Shown here in pieces: positions 34,929-43,299 of a DNA stretch of 64,000 nucleotides. The translations under genes were made by a program, and so were the position numbers. Location of the stretch: contig JAUHQD010000004.1 in the NCBI GenBank assembly GCA_030418115.1, forward strand, positions 211,954-275,953, in the 5' to 3' direction. Under the pieces are notes generated by a model. It was given only the letters and a program-made list of their open reading frames with translations. It searched no databases and was not told the DNA's origin. The DNA is from Alteromonadaceae bacterium BrNp21-10 (lineage in GTDB: Bacteria; Pseudomonadota; Gammaproteobacteria; Enterobacterales; Alteromonadaceae). Each line of letters opens with the position of its first letter. The stretch's first letter is position 1.

Positions 34929-34963
34929 AAAAAAGAAAAAGGCGATAGTTTGCACTATCACCT
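34929..34963 (-). terminator. Terminator of the CsrC-like RNA
   Basis: Stem arms 34940-34949 and 34954-34963, ten pairs including one G-U, loop of four. On the minus strand TTTTTCTTTTTT follows. A very strong intrinsic terminator. Confidence 0.88.
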
Positions 34964-35210
34964 CTCGATAAACTGAGTGTCAATAGACACTTCTCCCATT
35001 ATCTTTATCCCTAAACTAGAGGTAAACCTCAGTTGGGCTGACTTCTCTTATTTTTATTATTATCGAGGCCAATAATTTTTTTCTCGGTCATCCTGACGCT
35101 TTATTGTTCGTCCAATGTTCTTTCTAATAGAAAGCTAAAGTAGTTAGAGTTAGTAAACTCTGAAACTTCCTTGAACAAGCTGTACAGCTTGGCTTCCCTG
35201 TTTTTCTTGG
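34930..35210 (-). ncRNA. csrC: CsrB/CsrC-like regulatory RNA
   Basis: A non-coding transcript of about 280 bases on the minus strand is predicted between a promoter (35217-35244) and a strong terminator (34940-34963). It lies directly upstream of yihI, where csrC lies in E. coli (engB-csrC-yihI); here cytochrome c4 lies in between. Its 3' end closely resembles that of E. coli CsrC (a stem ending ATCGCC and a T-run broken by C). Six GGA motifs lie at about 34994, 35008, 35091, 35111, 35168 and 35195, with forms CAGGGAAG, AAGGAAG and CAGGATGA. CsrC binds CsrA through such motifs. The number is low, so the call is by position and terminator. Confidence 0.6.
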
Positions 35211-35216
35211 GAGGAA

Positions 35217-35255
35217 AGATTACAGCATTCACTAAATTTTACAACTTATTTACAA
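35217..35255 (-). promoter_or_regulatory. Promoter of the CsrC-like RNA
   Basis: TTGTAA (35239-35244), a 16-base spacer and TAATCT (35217-35222) are read on the minus strand. A second TTGTAAA half-site lies 4 bases upstream, making a direct repeat. In E. coli csrB/csrC are activated by UvrY at TGTAAG-type sites, so this may be an activator site (inference). Confidence 0.45.
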
Positions 35256-35332
35256 TTAAAAAATGAACTTTTTTCCGAAACTGTACTTAAATGACTGTTT
35301 TTATTGAAAACAATCCAATTTAAATGGGCTTA

Positions 35333-35956
35333 TTAGTAGAGCCCAGCGACATAACTTGCTAACAAATTGATATCGTCATCACTTAAGCGTTTGGCAATAT
35401 CTTGCATCATAGTGTTCGTATCATTGGCGCGCTGACCACTACGGAATTTCTCAAGCTGACTTTTTAGGTAAGTGGCATGTTGACCACTAATATCCGGAAA
35501 TTTTGCTAGGCCCATGCCGTCACCCCTAGGACCATGACAGGCGCTACAAGCTGGAATGCCCTTTTCCATATCACCACCTTGGTATAATTTACTGCCAGCG
35601 GCAATCACATCCTCTGGAGCGCCCGAAATCTCAGCTTTTTGACTCGCATAATAGGCAGCTAAATCGGCGACGTCTTGCTCGGATAGCGCTGCGGCCATGC
35701 CATTCATGACAGGATCATTACGCCCTGCTTCGCCATTTGATTTAGCGGCAAGTTGAAAGTCTTGTAATTGCTTAGTGATATAGTCAGCATGCTGACCCGC
35801 TAATTTAGGATACATATCCACCTGGCTATTGCCATCGGCGCCGTGACAGGCTGTACAAGTTACTGATTTAGCTTTTCCTGCTTCTACATTACCCGCAGCA
35901 TAAGCGGCGCAATTAATTCCTAAAGTCAGGCATACCCAAAAACATATTTTTTTCAT
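35333..35956 (-). CDS. Periplasmic dihaem cytochrome c4
   Basis: From ATG 35956 the product is 207 residues with a signal peptide (MKKICFWVCLTLGINCAAYAAG) and two c-type haem motifs, CTACH and CSACH, in tandem domains ending with axial Met regions (PVMNGMAAAL, TMMQDIA). An ATG 57 bases further upstream would add a non-signal extension, and GAAGAGA lies 7 bases before the chosen ATG. Cytochrome c4 donates electrons to terminal oxidases. The pairing with engB is common in marine gammaproteobacteria. Confidence 0.93.
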   Translation of the reverse strand: MKKICFWVCLTLGINCAAYAAGNVEAGKAKSVTCTACHGADGNSQVDMYPKLAGQHADYITKQLQDFQLAAKSNGEAGRNDPVMNGMAAALSEQDVADLAAYYASQKAEISGAPEDVIAAGSKLYQGGDMEKGIPACSACHGPRGDGMGLAKFPDISGQHATYLKSQLEKFRSGQRANDTNTMMQDIAKRLSDDDINLLASYVAGLY

Positions 35957-36231
35957 ATTTTTTCTCTTCGCACTTAAGATGGCAGATAGAAACGCTTGGC
36001 GTATTTTACACATTTATGCATCGAGTAAAATATATTCCCGTTGTTTTGTAAGGATATTATTGAAAATTAAATATTCCAGCATAGTAAATACCGCTCCTTA
36101 ATATGGTCTCATGGCTTGTATTTATTGGTCTACACCTAAATTAGCGCAGTAAAATAAGGGGAGCGTTTTTCTAACTAAAATAGGTTAAAATACCTTAATT
36201 GAATCTTTATTAATTACAAAGGGTTATTTAG

Positions 36232-36831
36232 TTGTCTTATTATCGCCAAGCAAAATTTGTACTAAGCGCACCAGACATTAGTCACTTGTTAACAGATGAG
36301 GGTATTGAAGTTGCTTTCGCTGGCCGGTCAAACGCCGGTAAGTCAAGTGCGCTAAATACCTTAACAGGTCAGAAAAGTTTAGCTAGAACCAGTAAAACTC
36401 CCGGCCGCACCCAAATGATCAATGTTTTTGAATTGGATGAAGGTCGTCGACTTATTGATCTACCAGGTTACGGATTCGCCCAAGTACCCATTGAGATGAA
36501 AAAGAAATGGCAAAAATCGCTGGGTGAATATTTGCAGAAGCGAACGAGCTTAAAAGGAATCGTGGTGTTAATGGATATTCGCCATCCTTTTAAAGATCTC
36601 GACCAAGAGCTTATTCACTGGGCTGTTGCCAGTAATTTACCGGTTTTAGCGCTATTGACTAAAGCGGATAAATTTAAAGCGGGTAAACAAAAAGCGCAGT
36701 TGCTGATGGCCCGCGAAGCGGCGCTAGCCTTTTGTGGTGATGTCACCGTACATAGTTTTTCATCGTTAAAGCGAACCGGACTTCAAGACTTGCAAGGAAT
36801 ATTGGATATTTGGTTTGAGCTTGAAAAGTAA
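36232..36831 (+). CDS. engB: Ribosome biogenesis GTP-binding protein EngB/YihA
   Basis: The 199-residue small GTPase supports 50S assembly. G1 GRSNAGKS is at 31-38, G3 DLPGYG at about 82-87, and G4 TKAD at about 143. The start is TTG at 36232 ([16 protein letters not shown] aligns with E. coli YihA), with AAAGGG upstream and no nearby ATG or GTG. It faces spf and polA, as in E. coli. Confidence 0.96.
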   Translation: MSYYRQAKFVLSAPDISHLLTDEGIEVAFAGRSNAGKSSALNTLTGQKSLARTSKTPGRTQMINVFELDEGRRLIDLPGYGFAQVPIEMKKKWQKSLGEYLQKRTSLKGIVVLMDIRHPFKDLDQELIHWAVASNLPVLALLTKADKFKAGKQKAQLLMAREAALAFCGDVTVHSFSSLKRTGLQDLQGILDIWFELEK

Positions 36832-36873
36832 TTAAATACTCACGTTATGAAAAGAGTGCTGCAGATAAAAGAA

Positions 36874-36899
36874 AACCCCGTTAGTTTACTAACGGGGTT
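36874..36899. terminator. Hairpin between engB and spf
   Basis: Arms 36874-36884 and 36889-36899 (AACCCCGTTAG / CTAACGGGGTT) have a four-base loop. On the minus strand TTTTCTTTT follows, so it is a good terminator for leftward RNA. On the plus strand AAAGGAG follows, not a T-run. Confidence 0.8.
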
Positions 36900-36918
36900 A
36901 AAGGAGACAACAACAAAA

Positions 36919-36978
36919 TGTACAGTGCATTCACAGTGTATGAGTGGGGTGTTGGCACAAAGTTCAAATTAATTTAAA
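36919..36978 (+). CDS. Possible 19-residue small protein after engB
   Basis: ATG at 36919 opens a 19-codon frame (MYSAFTVYEWGVGTKFKLI) ending TAA at 36976-36978. AAAGGAG lies about 11 bases upstream, right after the 36874-36899 hairpin. The spacing is slightly long and no homologue is known to me. The minus strand of the same stretch could instead be a small RNA with UCUCCUUU next to a terminator. Confidence 0.25.
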
Positions 36979-37182
36979 AATAATTCAAATTTATTTAGTT
37001 CCCCTTTGTTAAATTGTCCGAATCATCTGTTCCCCATGAATTATAAATATTATAAAAGACATGTGTGTCATGGTTTTTAGGCTGCTTATGGGGTTATATT
37101 TAAAGAGCATTTCTGTGTTGGTTTTCAATTTGAGGAATGTTTAAAAAGATGGTGTCGTGAAGTCTACATTTTAATTGCGGGT

Positions 37183-37250
37183 AAAAAAAAGCCTCGGCAA
37201 GCGCCGAGGCCTAAGCAAAGGTTTGATAAAATCTTACCTCTGTACCCTAC
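37183..37250 (-). ncRNA. spf: Spot 42 small RNA
   Basis: Read on the minus strand from 37250, GTAGGGTACAGAGGTAAGAT is identical to the first 20 bases of E. coli Spot 42. It then reads TTTATCAAACCTTTGCTTAG and ends in the terminator GCCTCGGC/GCCGAGGC with eight T. It lies between polA and engB as in E. coli. Spot 42 is an Hfq-dependent RNA that represses catabolic genes when cAMP is low. The length of about 68 bases is much shorter than the 109 of E. coli: the middle part is missing. Confidence 0.92.
37191..37210 (-). terminator. Spot 42 terminator
   Basis: Stem arms 37191-37198 and 37203-37210 (eight GC-rich pairs, loop of four) followed by eight T on the minus strand. Confidence 0.9.
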
Positions 37251-37257
37251 AGGTCGA

Positions 37258-37285
37258 ATATTAGTCTAATTGAAACCGATTGCAA
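37258..37285 (-). promoter_or_regulatory. spf promoter
   Basis: Minus-strand TTGCAA (37280-37285), 16-base spacer, TAATAT (37258-37263), then seven bases to the Spot 42 start at 37250. I see no consensus CRP site nearby, although E. coli spf is repressed by CRP. Confidence 0.75.
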
Positions 37286-37344
37286 GCATTTCATGTAATA
37301 AAATTACGGAAAAGTTCTTTAAATACGTATTTATTCATCTGGTT

Positions 37345-40110
37345 TTAGTGCGCTTCATCCCAGTTCATTCCATCCCCAGCCTCTACTGTTAAAGGCACGG
37401 AAAGCGTCACTGCCTGTTGCATTAGGTTAATTATTGTACTTTTATATTTCTCTACAAAATGTTCTTTTATTTCAAAAACTAATTCATCGTGAACTTGCAT
37501 AATCATGCGGATTTCATCTTTTGGAACCGTTGTTAGCCATTCATCTACCTTAATCATGGCCTTTTTAATGATGTCAGATGCCGTACCTTGCATGGGGGCG
37601 TTAATGGCAGCACGTTCAGCGCCTTTGCGAGCAGCGCCGTTTCGTGCATTAATATCAGCAAGATATAGGCGGCGGCCAAAGACGGTTTCTACATAGCCCT
37701 TTTCTTTGGCAGACTCTCGGGTTGACTCCATATAAGTCAGCACTCCTGGGTAGCGTTCAAAATATAGATCCATATATTTTTGTGCTTCATGCCGTGGGAT
37801 TTTAAGTTGTTTTGCTAGTCCAAAGGCCGACATACCGTAAATCAAACCGAAATTAATAGCTTTGGCGCTGCGTCGTTGATCGGTAGTGACTTCGTCTAAT
37901 TGCACGCCAAATACTTCTGCGGCAGTTGCTTTGTGAATATCTTTGCCGCTAGAGAAGGCTTTAAGCAAGCCTTCATCCTCAGATAAATGTGCCATTATCC
38001 GCAGTTCTATTTGTGAATAATCCGCAGCAACTATTCTGTAGCCTTTTTCGGCGACAAATGCCTGACGGACTTTTCGACCTTCCGCTGTTCGAATGGGAAT
38101 ATTTTGTAAATTAGGATCCGTAGAGGATAGGCGCCCAGTGGCTGCTACTGCTTGATGGTAAGACGTATGTACACGGCCAGTGCGATGATTAATCATCTGC
38201 GGCAGTTTATCAGTATAGGTAGATTTCAGTTTACTTAGGCTGCGGTACTCTAGAATAAGGTGCGGTAAAGGGTAGTCTTCTGCCAATTGTTGTAACACGT
38301 CTTCAGCGGTCGATGGCGCACCCTTAGGGGTCTTTTTAACTATGGGTAACTCTAATTTTTCAAACAAAATTTGTTGCAGTTGTTTAGTCGAGCTTAAATT
38401 AAAGGTTTCACCGGCTAGGTCATACACCTCTTCTTCCAGTTCTAACAATCGTTTGGCAAGATACTGACTCTGTTCACCTAATTGCTGGCTGTCGATGTTC
38501 ACCCCTGTCTGTTCCATTCGCGCTAAGATTGGAATTAGCGGTACTTCGACGTCACAGAGTATGTGTTTTAAGCCCTCGATATCTTTAATTTTTGGATAAA
38601 GGTGTTGATGTAATTGCAAGGTGATATCGGCATCTTCAGCGGCATAGGGGCCGGCTTCGTTGAGATCGATTTGGTTAAAAGTGAGCTGTTTTTTACCTTT
38701 GCCGGCGATGTCTTCAAAATGGATGGTTTGATGATCTAAATAGCGGTTGGCCAAGCTATCCATGTCATGACGACCGGCTGTGCTGTTAACAACATAAGAC
38801 TCCAACATGGTATCGAATTCAATTCCGTTAAGATGAATGTCGTAATTAGCCAGTACATTCATGTCGTACTTAATATGCTGGCCTACTTTTTTTATCTCAG
38901 GATTTTCCAGTAGCGGTTTAAACTTTTCCAAGACCCAATTGCGATCTAGTTGCTCTGGTGCATCTGGGTAATCGTGCGCAAAGGGCAAATAAGCCGCTTC
39001 ACCAGCCTTTATGGAGAATGAAAATCCCACTAACTCTGCATTCATATAATTAAGACTGGTGGTCTCTGTATCAAAAGCAATGAGGTCGGCTTTTTGTAAG
39101 CGCGCAAACCAGTCGTTAAAGTCGCTCTCAGTCAAAATAGTATGGTAATTCGCCGAAGGGACCGGAGTGTTATTGGTTTGTTCTTCTTCCTCTTCCGTCT
39201 CGGTGGCGATTTTGTTATTTACGCTGGCGGGTGATGAATTTGTTTTTTGCATGAAGTCATTAAGGGTGCGTTTTAACTCATACTCAGTACAAAGTGCTAC
39301 GAGGGTTTCTGCATCGACATCAGTTGGATGTATGTCATTTGCCTTTGCTGGTAAATCAACATCCAGCTTTATTGTCGCCAGTTCATAGGAGAGAGGTAAG
39401 TGGGCAATAGCATTGCGTAAATGCTCACCCACTTTGCCTTTAACTGAACCCGCATTTTCAATAACATTAATTAAACTGCCATGTTCATTAAGCCATTTGG
39501 CAGCGGTTTTGGGGCCACATTTATCAACGCCGGGAATGTTGTCAACTTTGTCGCCCATCAATGCCAGATAATCAATAATCTGGTCGGGGCGTACGCCAAA
39601 TTTTTCCAACACACCAGCTTCATCCATTTCCACATTGGTCATAGTATTAATTAGTCGAACGTGGGGAGTCACTAACTGCGCCATATCTTTATCACCGGTA
39701 GATATGATGGTCTCCATACCAAGCTCTGATGCTTGATTAGCCAGCGTACCAATAACATCGTCGGCTTCCACGCCTTCAATGACGAGCAAAGGTAACCCCA
39801 TTGCTTCAATAATCTGATGAAGTGGTGCTATTTGTGAGCGTAATTCATCCGGCATGGGCGGACGGTTGGCTTTATATTCAGGGTACATATCATTACGGAA
39901 GGTTTTGCCTTTAGCATCAAATACAACCACGATATTGCCAGTAGGGTATTCCTTCTTAAGGCTTTTGATCATATTCAGCACTCCGGTAATAGCACCCGTA
40001 GGTCGACCATCTGTGGTACTAAGCGCCTGTAAATAAGGAACGTGAAAAGCGCGGAATAGATAGGAGGAACCATCTACCAAAATAAAAGGATTACTGGCTG
40101 GTGTTGTCAT
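37345..40110 (-). CDS. polA: DNA polymerase I
   Basis: The 921-residue three-domain enzyme has a 5' nuclease (1-about 290), a 3'-5' exonuclease (about 320-510, with the intact FDTETTSLN motif) and a polymerase (about 520-921, with DYSQIELR motif A, RRSAKAINFGLIYG motif B and VHDEL motif C). It fills gaps in repair and replaces primers. Spot 42 lies about 95 bases beyond its stop. Confidence 0.98.
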   Translation of the reverse strand: MTTPASNPFILVDGSSYLFRAFHVPYLQALSTTDGRPTGAITGVLNMIKSLKKEYPTGNIVVVFDAKGKTFRNDMYPEYKANRPPMPDELRSQIAPLHQIIEAMGLPLLVIEGVEADDVIGTLANQASELGMETIISTGDKDMAQLVTPHVRLINTMTNVEMDEAGVLEKFGVRPDQIIDYLALMGDKVDNIPGVDKCGPKTAAKWLNEHGSLINVIENAGSVKGKVGEHLRNAIAHLPLSYELATIKLDVDLPAKANDIHPTDVDAETLVALCTEYELKRTLNDFMQKTNSSPASVNNKIATETEEEEEQTNNTPVPSANYHTILTESDFNDWFARLQKADLIAFDTETTSLNYMNAELVGFSFSIKAGEAAYLPFAHDYPDAPEQLDRNWVLEKFKPLLENPEIKKVGQHIKYDMNVLANYDIHLNGIEFDTMLESYVVNSTAGRHDMDSLANRYLDHQTIHFEDIAGKGKKQLTFNQIDLNEAGPYAAEDADITLQLHQHLYPKIKDIEGLKHILCDVEVPLIPILARMEQTGVNIDSQQLGEQSQYLAKRLLELEEEVYDLAGETFNLSSTKQLQQILFEKLELPIVKKTPKGAPSTAEDVLQQLAEDYPLPHLILEYRSLSKLKSTYTDKLPQMINHRTGRVHTSYHQAVAATGRLSSTDPNLQNIPIRTAEGRKVRQAFVAEKGYRIVAADYSQIELRIMAHLSEDEGLLKAFSSGKDIHKATAAEVFGVQLDEVTTDQRRSAKAINFGLIYGMSAFGLAKQLKIPRHEAQKYMDLYFERYPGVLTYMESTRESAKEKGYVETVFGRRLYLADINARNGAARKGAERAAINAPMQGTASDIIKKAMIKVDEWLTTVPKDEIRMIMQVHDELVFEIKEHFVEKYKSTIINLMQQAVTLSVPLTVEAGDGMNWDEAH

Positions 40111-40805
40111 AGCAAATTAAGTCCGTTGAAGTGAGTGATCAGCATGCCATAAGTTAGGTAAATCAAACAATGCCGTAATACGGGAAAATCTGTGGATAAC
40201 TATGTTGAAAAATAAAATAGGGGGATAGCTGAACCTACCTTATTAAATCTCAATAAAGTATCTGTAGCTCTTTAAATATGCGGATTGTAGGAACAAAAGG
40301 AAATGCTGTAGCCTTTTATTATTATTATTATTTTGCTGTGGATAACAGCTTAGCCAACAAATATCTTGCGGGCTAAATTGGTCTGCTACTCTACCACAAA
40401 CCCCAGATATGAGAAGTAGACAATCCAAAGTTTTTTGGTACATATTGTTTAAAGTAAATAATAAAAAAATATAAGCTGCGGATTAATTGACGAAGAGCGG
40501 GGCATGCGAAAAAAGTATCTTTAAAAATTTGTGAATTGGATGTGTTGCTATCGGCGATATGCCATTTTGGATTTTGATCAAATTAGGCAGCTATGGGGTA
40601 ATGTTCATCGGATTATTATTGCCGCAGGTATAAACCAAATGCTTGTGGTTAACCAAGTTAAATAAGCCTACTGCGGCAGAGCTACGCAAATCTGTGATAA
40701 TTCAATGATAAATAACAAAATAGATGTAGTAACAGTGCCGATTAGTCTTTACTTCAAAGGTGAATTTGTTTTAATGATTTCATCAACCTTTACTAGTTGT
40801 TATTA
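40111..40805. other. polA upstream region with two DnaA boxes
   Basis: This 695-base AT-rich gap contains two perfect TGTGGATAA sequences (40191-40199 and 40337-40345), a TTA trinucleotide run (about 40316-40333), and a long-range inverted repeat TGCCGCAG/CTGCGGCA at 40620-40627 and 40671-40678 enclosing the palindrome TGGTTAACCA (40646-40655). No convincing gene was found; a 66-codon minus-strand frame here has a poly-Asn run coded by the TTA repeats and is rejected. Confidence 0.45.
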
Positions 40806-41414
40806 ATGAGCGATACACCTAAAGCAAACTATCATCATGGTAATTTACGCCAAGCATTAATGGATGGCGCATTATGCTGTATTCGCGATCATGGTGCCGA
40901 GCATTTAAGTTTACGTGCGCTAGCCCGTGAAGTTGGGGTTTCTCAGGCGGCACCTTATCGGCATTTTAAAGATAAAGTGGCATTGTTATCAGCATTAGCC
41001 AGTGATGGCTTTGAACGATTAGGTAATGCCATGCGTCAAGCCTTTGAGTTGGCTGGCGATGATCCCGAGTTAGCCCTTCGTGAGGTGGGTTTAACCTACG
41101 TCAAATTTGCGTTGCAACATCCTGAGACATACCGTTTGATGTTTGGTATGAAGGCCTCTGATTTTAACGCAAAAGAATTGGATGTTAGCCATAGTGAAGG
41201 CTTTTGTGTTTTGGAAGACGTTATCCGCCTCGGTATGCAAAAGCAGGTTTTTCAATCCCATCCACAAGCCGATATAGCCATAGCGGCATGGTCCATCGTA
41301 CATGGCTATGCTTCGTTATTGATTGATGGTGTAATCGAGCTTGACGAAGAGCAAGCTGCGGCTCAGTTTAAGGGCTTAGGGCAAATACTTAATCAGGGAA
41401 TCGTAGCTGGCTAG
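40806..41414 (+). CDS. TetR family transcriptional regulator
   Basis: From ATG 40806 the product is 202 residues. The N-terminal HTH is clear (LSLRALAREVGVSQAAPYRHFKDK, about 36-59), preceded by YHHGNLRQALMDGALCCI. The C-terminal ligand-binding half belongs to the class with FALQHPETYRLMFG and AWSIVHGYASLLIDG. The ligand and target are unknown. No divergent partner gene is present, so it may act on the upstream palindrome at 40646 or elsewhere. Confidence 0.85.
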   Translation: MSDTPKANYHHGNLRQALMDGALCCIRDHGAEHLSLRALAREVGVSQAAPYRHFKDKVALLSALASDGFERLGNAMRQAFELAGDDPELALREVGLTYVKFALQHPETYRLMFGMKASDFNAKELDVSHSEGFCVLEDVIRLGMQKQVFQSHPQADIAIAAWSIVHGYASLLIDGVIELDEEQAAAQFKGLGQILNQGIVAG

Positions 41415-41451
41415 CTTTATAGCGATAATCCACACGAATACAATTGACTTT

Positions 41452-43290
41452 ATGACAACCATTATTCCACAGCAAGTAGTCGACTTTCTAAAATCCTCGG
41501 CACCCTTCGATCGGCTTGATCGTGATGTGTTGGCAGGAATTGCGCCTTTAATTAAGGTGATTTATCTCACGAATGGTAATAAATCTGCGCTAATGACAGA
41601 GCAGGGTAATGCCCTGTTCTTGATCCAATCAGGGCAATTTTCAGTAAAAGAATCGGATAATCCCATTCGTTATTTAAGTGAAGGGGATTATTTTGGTTAT
41701 GAAAACTTACTCGATGATGCCAACGATGCCATCGGCATCGAAGTTGATAGTCCTGGCATAGTTTATTGTGTACCCGCAAAGCAGTTTAAATTATTGCTGC
41801 AACAGCATGCTAACTTCAAAGCCTTTTTTAAAAATAGCCAATCGGCGAGTCTACAAAACCAAGCCGTAGAAGATTCTAATTCCATGTGGTTGCATAAACC
41901 GTTGATGGAATTATTAAACACTGAGCCGGTTATTGCTGACATGTCGTTGAGTATTCAGCAAAGTGCGATGTTGATGTCGGACTGTGGTGTTTCGTCTCTA
42001 TTGATTACCGAAAACGAAAAATTGGTGGGCATTGTTACCGACCGTGATATACGTAACCGCGCAGTCGCTAAGCGGCTCGATACCGATACGGCTGTGGCGG
42101 CGATCATGACCAGCAATCCTATTCTAATTTCCCATCAGCGTACGTTGTTTGATGCTACTTGCAGTATGACCGAACATAACGTGCATCACTTACCAGTAGT
42201 CGATACCAGCACTGGTAAGCCATTAGGTATTATTACTGTAACCGACGTCATTCGGTATCAGCGTAGTAATGTTCTGTATTTGGTCGGCGAGCTGAGTAAG
42301 GCTAAAAACTTATATGAACTTACTCGACTGTCTTGGCAAATGCCCCATTATTTGGCCACCCATGCTAAGCGGCTGGGGGATTTTGATATAGCCGGTAAAG
42401 TGCTGTCCCAAGCCACGGATATCATGACGCGCAAACTCATTAGTTTTTTCCAACAACAACAGGGGGCCGCTCCTTTTGATTATTGTTGGTTGGTTTATGG
42501 TTCCCAGGCTCGTGAAGACCAAACCATGGGCTCGGATCAGGATAATGCGTTGTTGCTGGCACAAAAGCCGAATGAACAGCAGGCAGACTATTTTAAACAG
42601 ATGGCGGAATACGTTTGTCGTGGATTAGGCAAGTGCGGCATAAAATTATGCAGTGGTAATATTATGGCCAGTAATCCAGCATTAAGATTATCTGTCGATG
42701 AAGCCATTGATGAAGCCAAAAGCTGGGTAAAAGATCCCACTAGTCAAGCCGTGCTTAATTTTCATATATTTCTGGATGTGCGTGGGGTAGCGGGTAATCG
42801 AAGTTTACTAAACCAATTGCAACAGGTACGTAATCCACTATTTAAACATCCATTTTTTTTAGGGGCGTTGGCGCGATATAGTACTCAATCGGTAGTACCG
42901 CTATCTATGTTTCAAAAGTTTAACTACGAATCTCATCGAGATATCAAAGACAGTATTAATCTCAAGCGTAAGGGCGTGGCCATTATTAATGATATTGCCA
43001 GAATTTATGCGCTGGCCAGCGGCTTGTCGATGCCATCTACCGTTGAGCGATTAGAAAATATTCCGTCTACATCGGGGCTTAGCCGGGTAGATGCGAATAA
43101 TCTGCGGGATATTTGGTTGTTCCTCAATCGCTTACGCTGGCGCCATCAATTAAAGAATCATGTTACGGACAGTTGTGTATCGATGAGTGACCTTAGCTCC
43201 ATGGAAAAGCACCAACTTAAGGCGGCATTTCAAGGTATCAAGCTAGCACAGCACGGGATTTTGATGAACTTTGCCGGTGGTGTGGCTTAA
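41452..43290 (+). CDS. cNMP-binding / CBS / DUF294 nucleotidyltransferase-like protein
   Basis: The 612-residue protein has a cyclic nucleotide-binding-like domain (about 15-130), a CBS pair (about 155-275, VGIVTDRDIRNRA and LGIITVTDVIRYQ), and the DUF294 nucleotidyltransferase domain (about 300-440). The latter has VYGSQAREDQTMGSDQDNALL, with the GS and DxD metal motif used by GlnD-type enzymes, followed by the DUF294 C-terminal domain. Which small molecule it binds or modifies is unknown. The exonuclease gene follows by 9 bases, a recurrent pair in Alteromonadales. Confidence 0.88.
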   Translation: MTTIIPQQVVDFLKSSAPFDRLDRDVLAGIAPLIKVIYLTNGNKSALMTEQGNALFLIQSGQFSVKESDNPIRYLSEGDYFGYENLLDDANDAIGIEVDSPGIVYCVPAKQFKLLLQQHANFKAFFKNSQSASLQNQAVEDSNSMWLHKPLMELLNTEPVIADMSLSIQQSAMLMSDCGVSSLLITENEKLVGIVTDRDIRNRAVAKRLDTDTAVAAIMTSNPILISHQRTLFDATCSMTEHNVHHLPVVDTSTGKPLGIITVTDVIRYQRSNVLYLVGELSKAKNLYELTRLSWQMPHYLATHAKRLGDFDIAGKVLSQATDIMTRKLISFFQQQQGAAPFDYCWLVYGSQAREDQTMGSDQDNALLLAQKPNEQQADYFKQMAEYVCRGLGKCGIKLCSGNIMASNPALRLSVDEAIDEAKSWVKDPTSQAVLNFHIFLDVRGVAGNRSLLNQLQQVRNPLFKHPFFLGALARYSTQSVVPLSMFQKFNYESHRDIKDSINLKRKGVAIINDIARIYALASGLSMPSTVERLENIPSTSGLSRVDANNLRDIWLFLNRLRWRHQLKNHVTDSCVSMSDLSSMEKHQLKAAFQGIKLAQHGILMNFAGGVA

Positions 43291-43299
43291 GGCTGGATT

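Larger units (their letters stand above)
36832..37182. other. engB-spf intergenic region: hairpin and possible small gene
   Basis: Between engB and Spot 42 there is a hairpin at 36874-36899 and a 19-codon frame with ribosome-binding site at 36919-36978. From about 36980 to 37180 I see no gene; the sequence is AT-rich with a repeated GGGGAAC on the minus strand. Confidence 0.5.

Noticed and set aside
40243..40443. 66-codon minus-strand frame upstream of polA
   Set aside because: Contains a poly-Asn run coded by the TTA repeats, no ribosome-binding site, and no resemblance to a known family.
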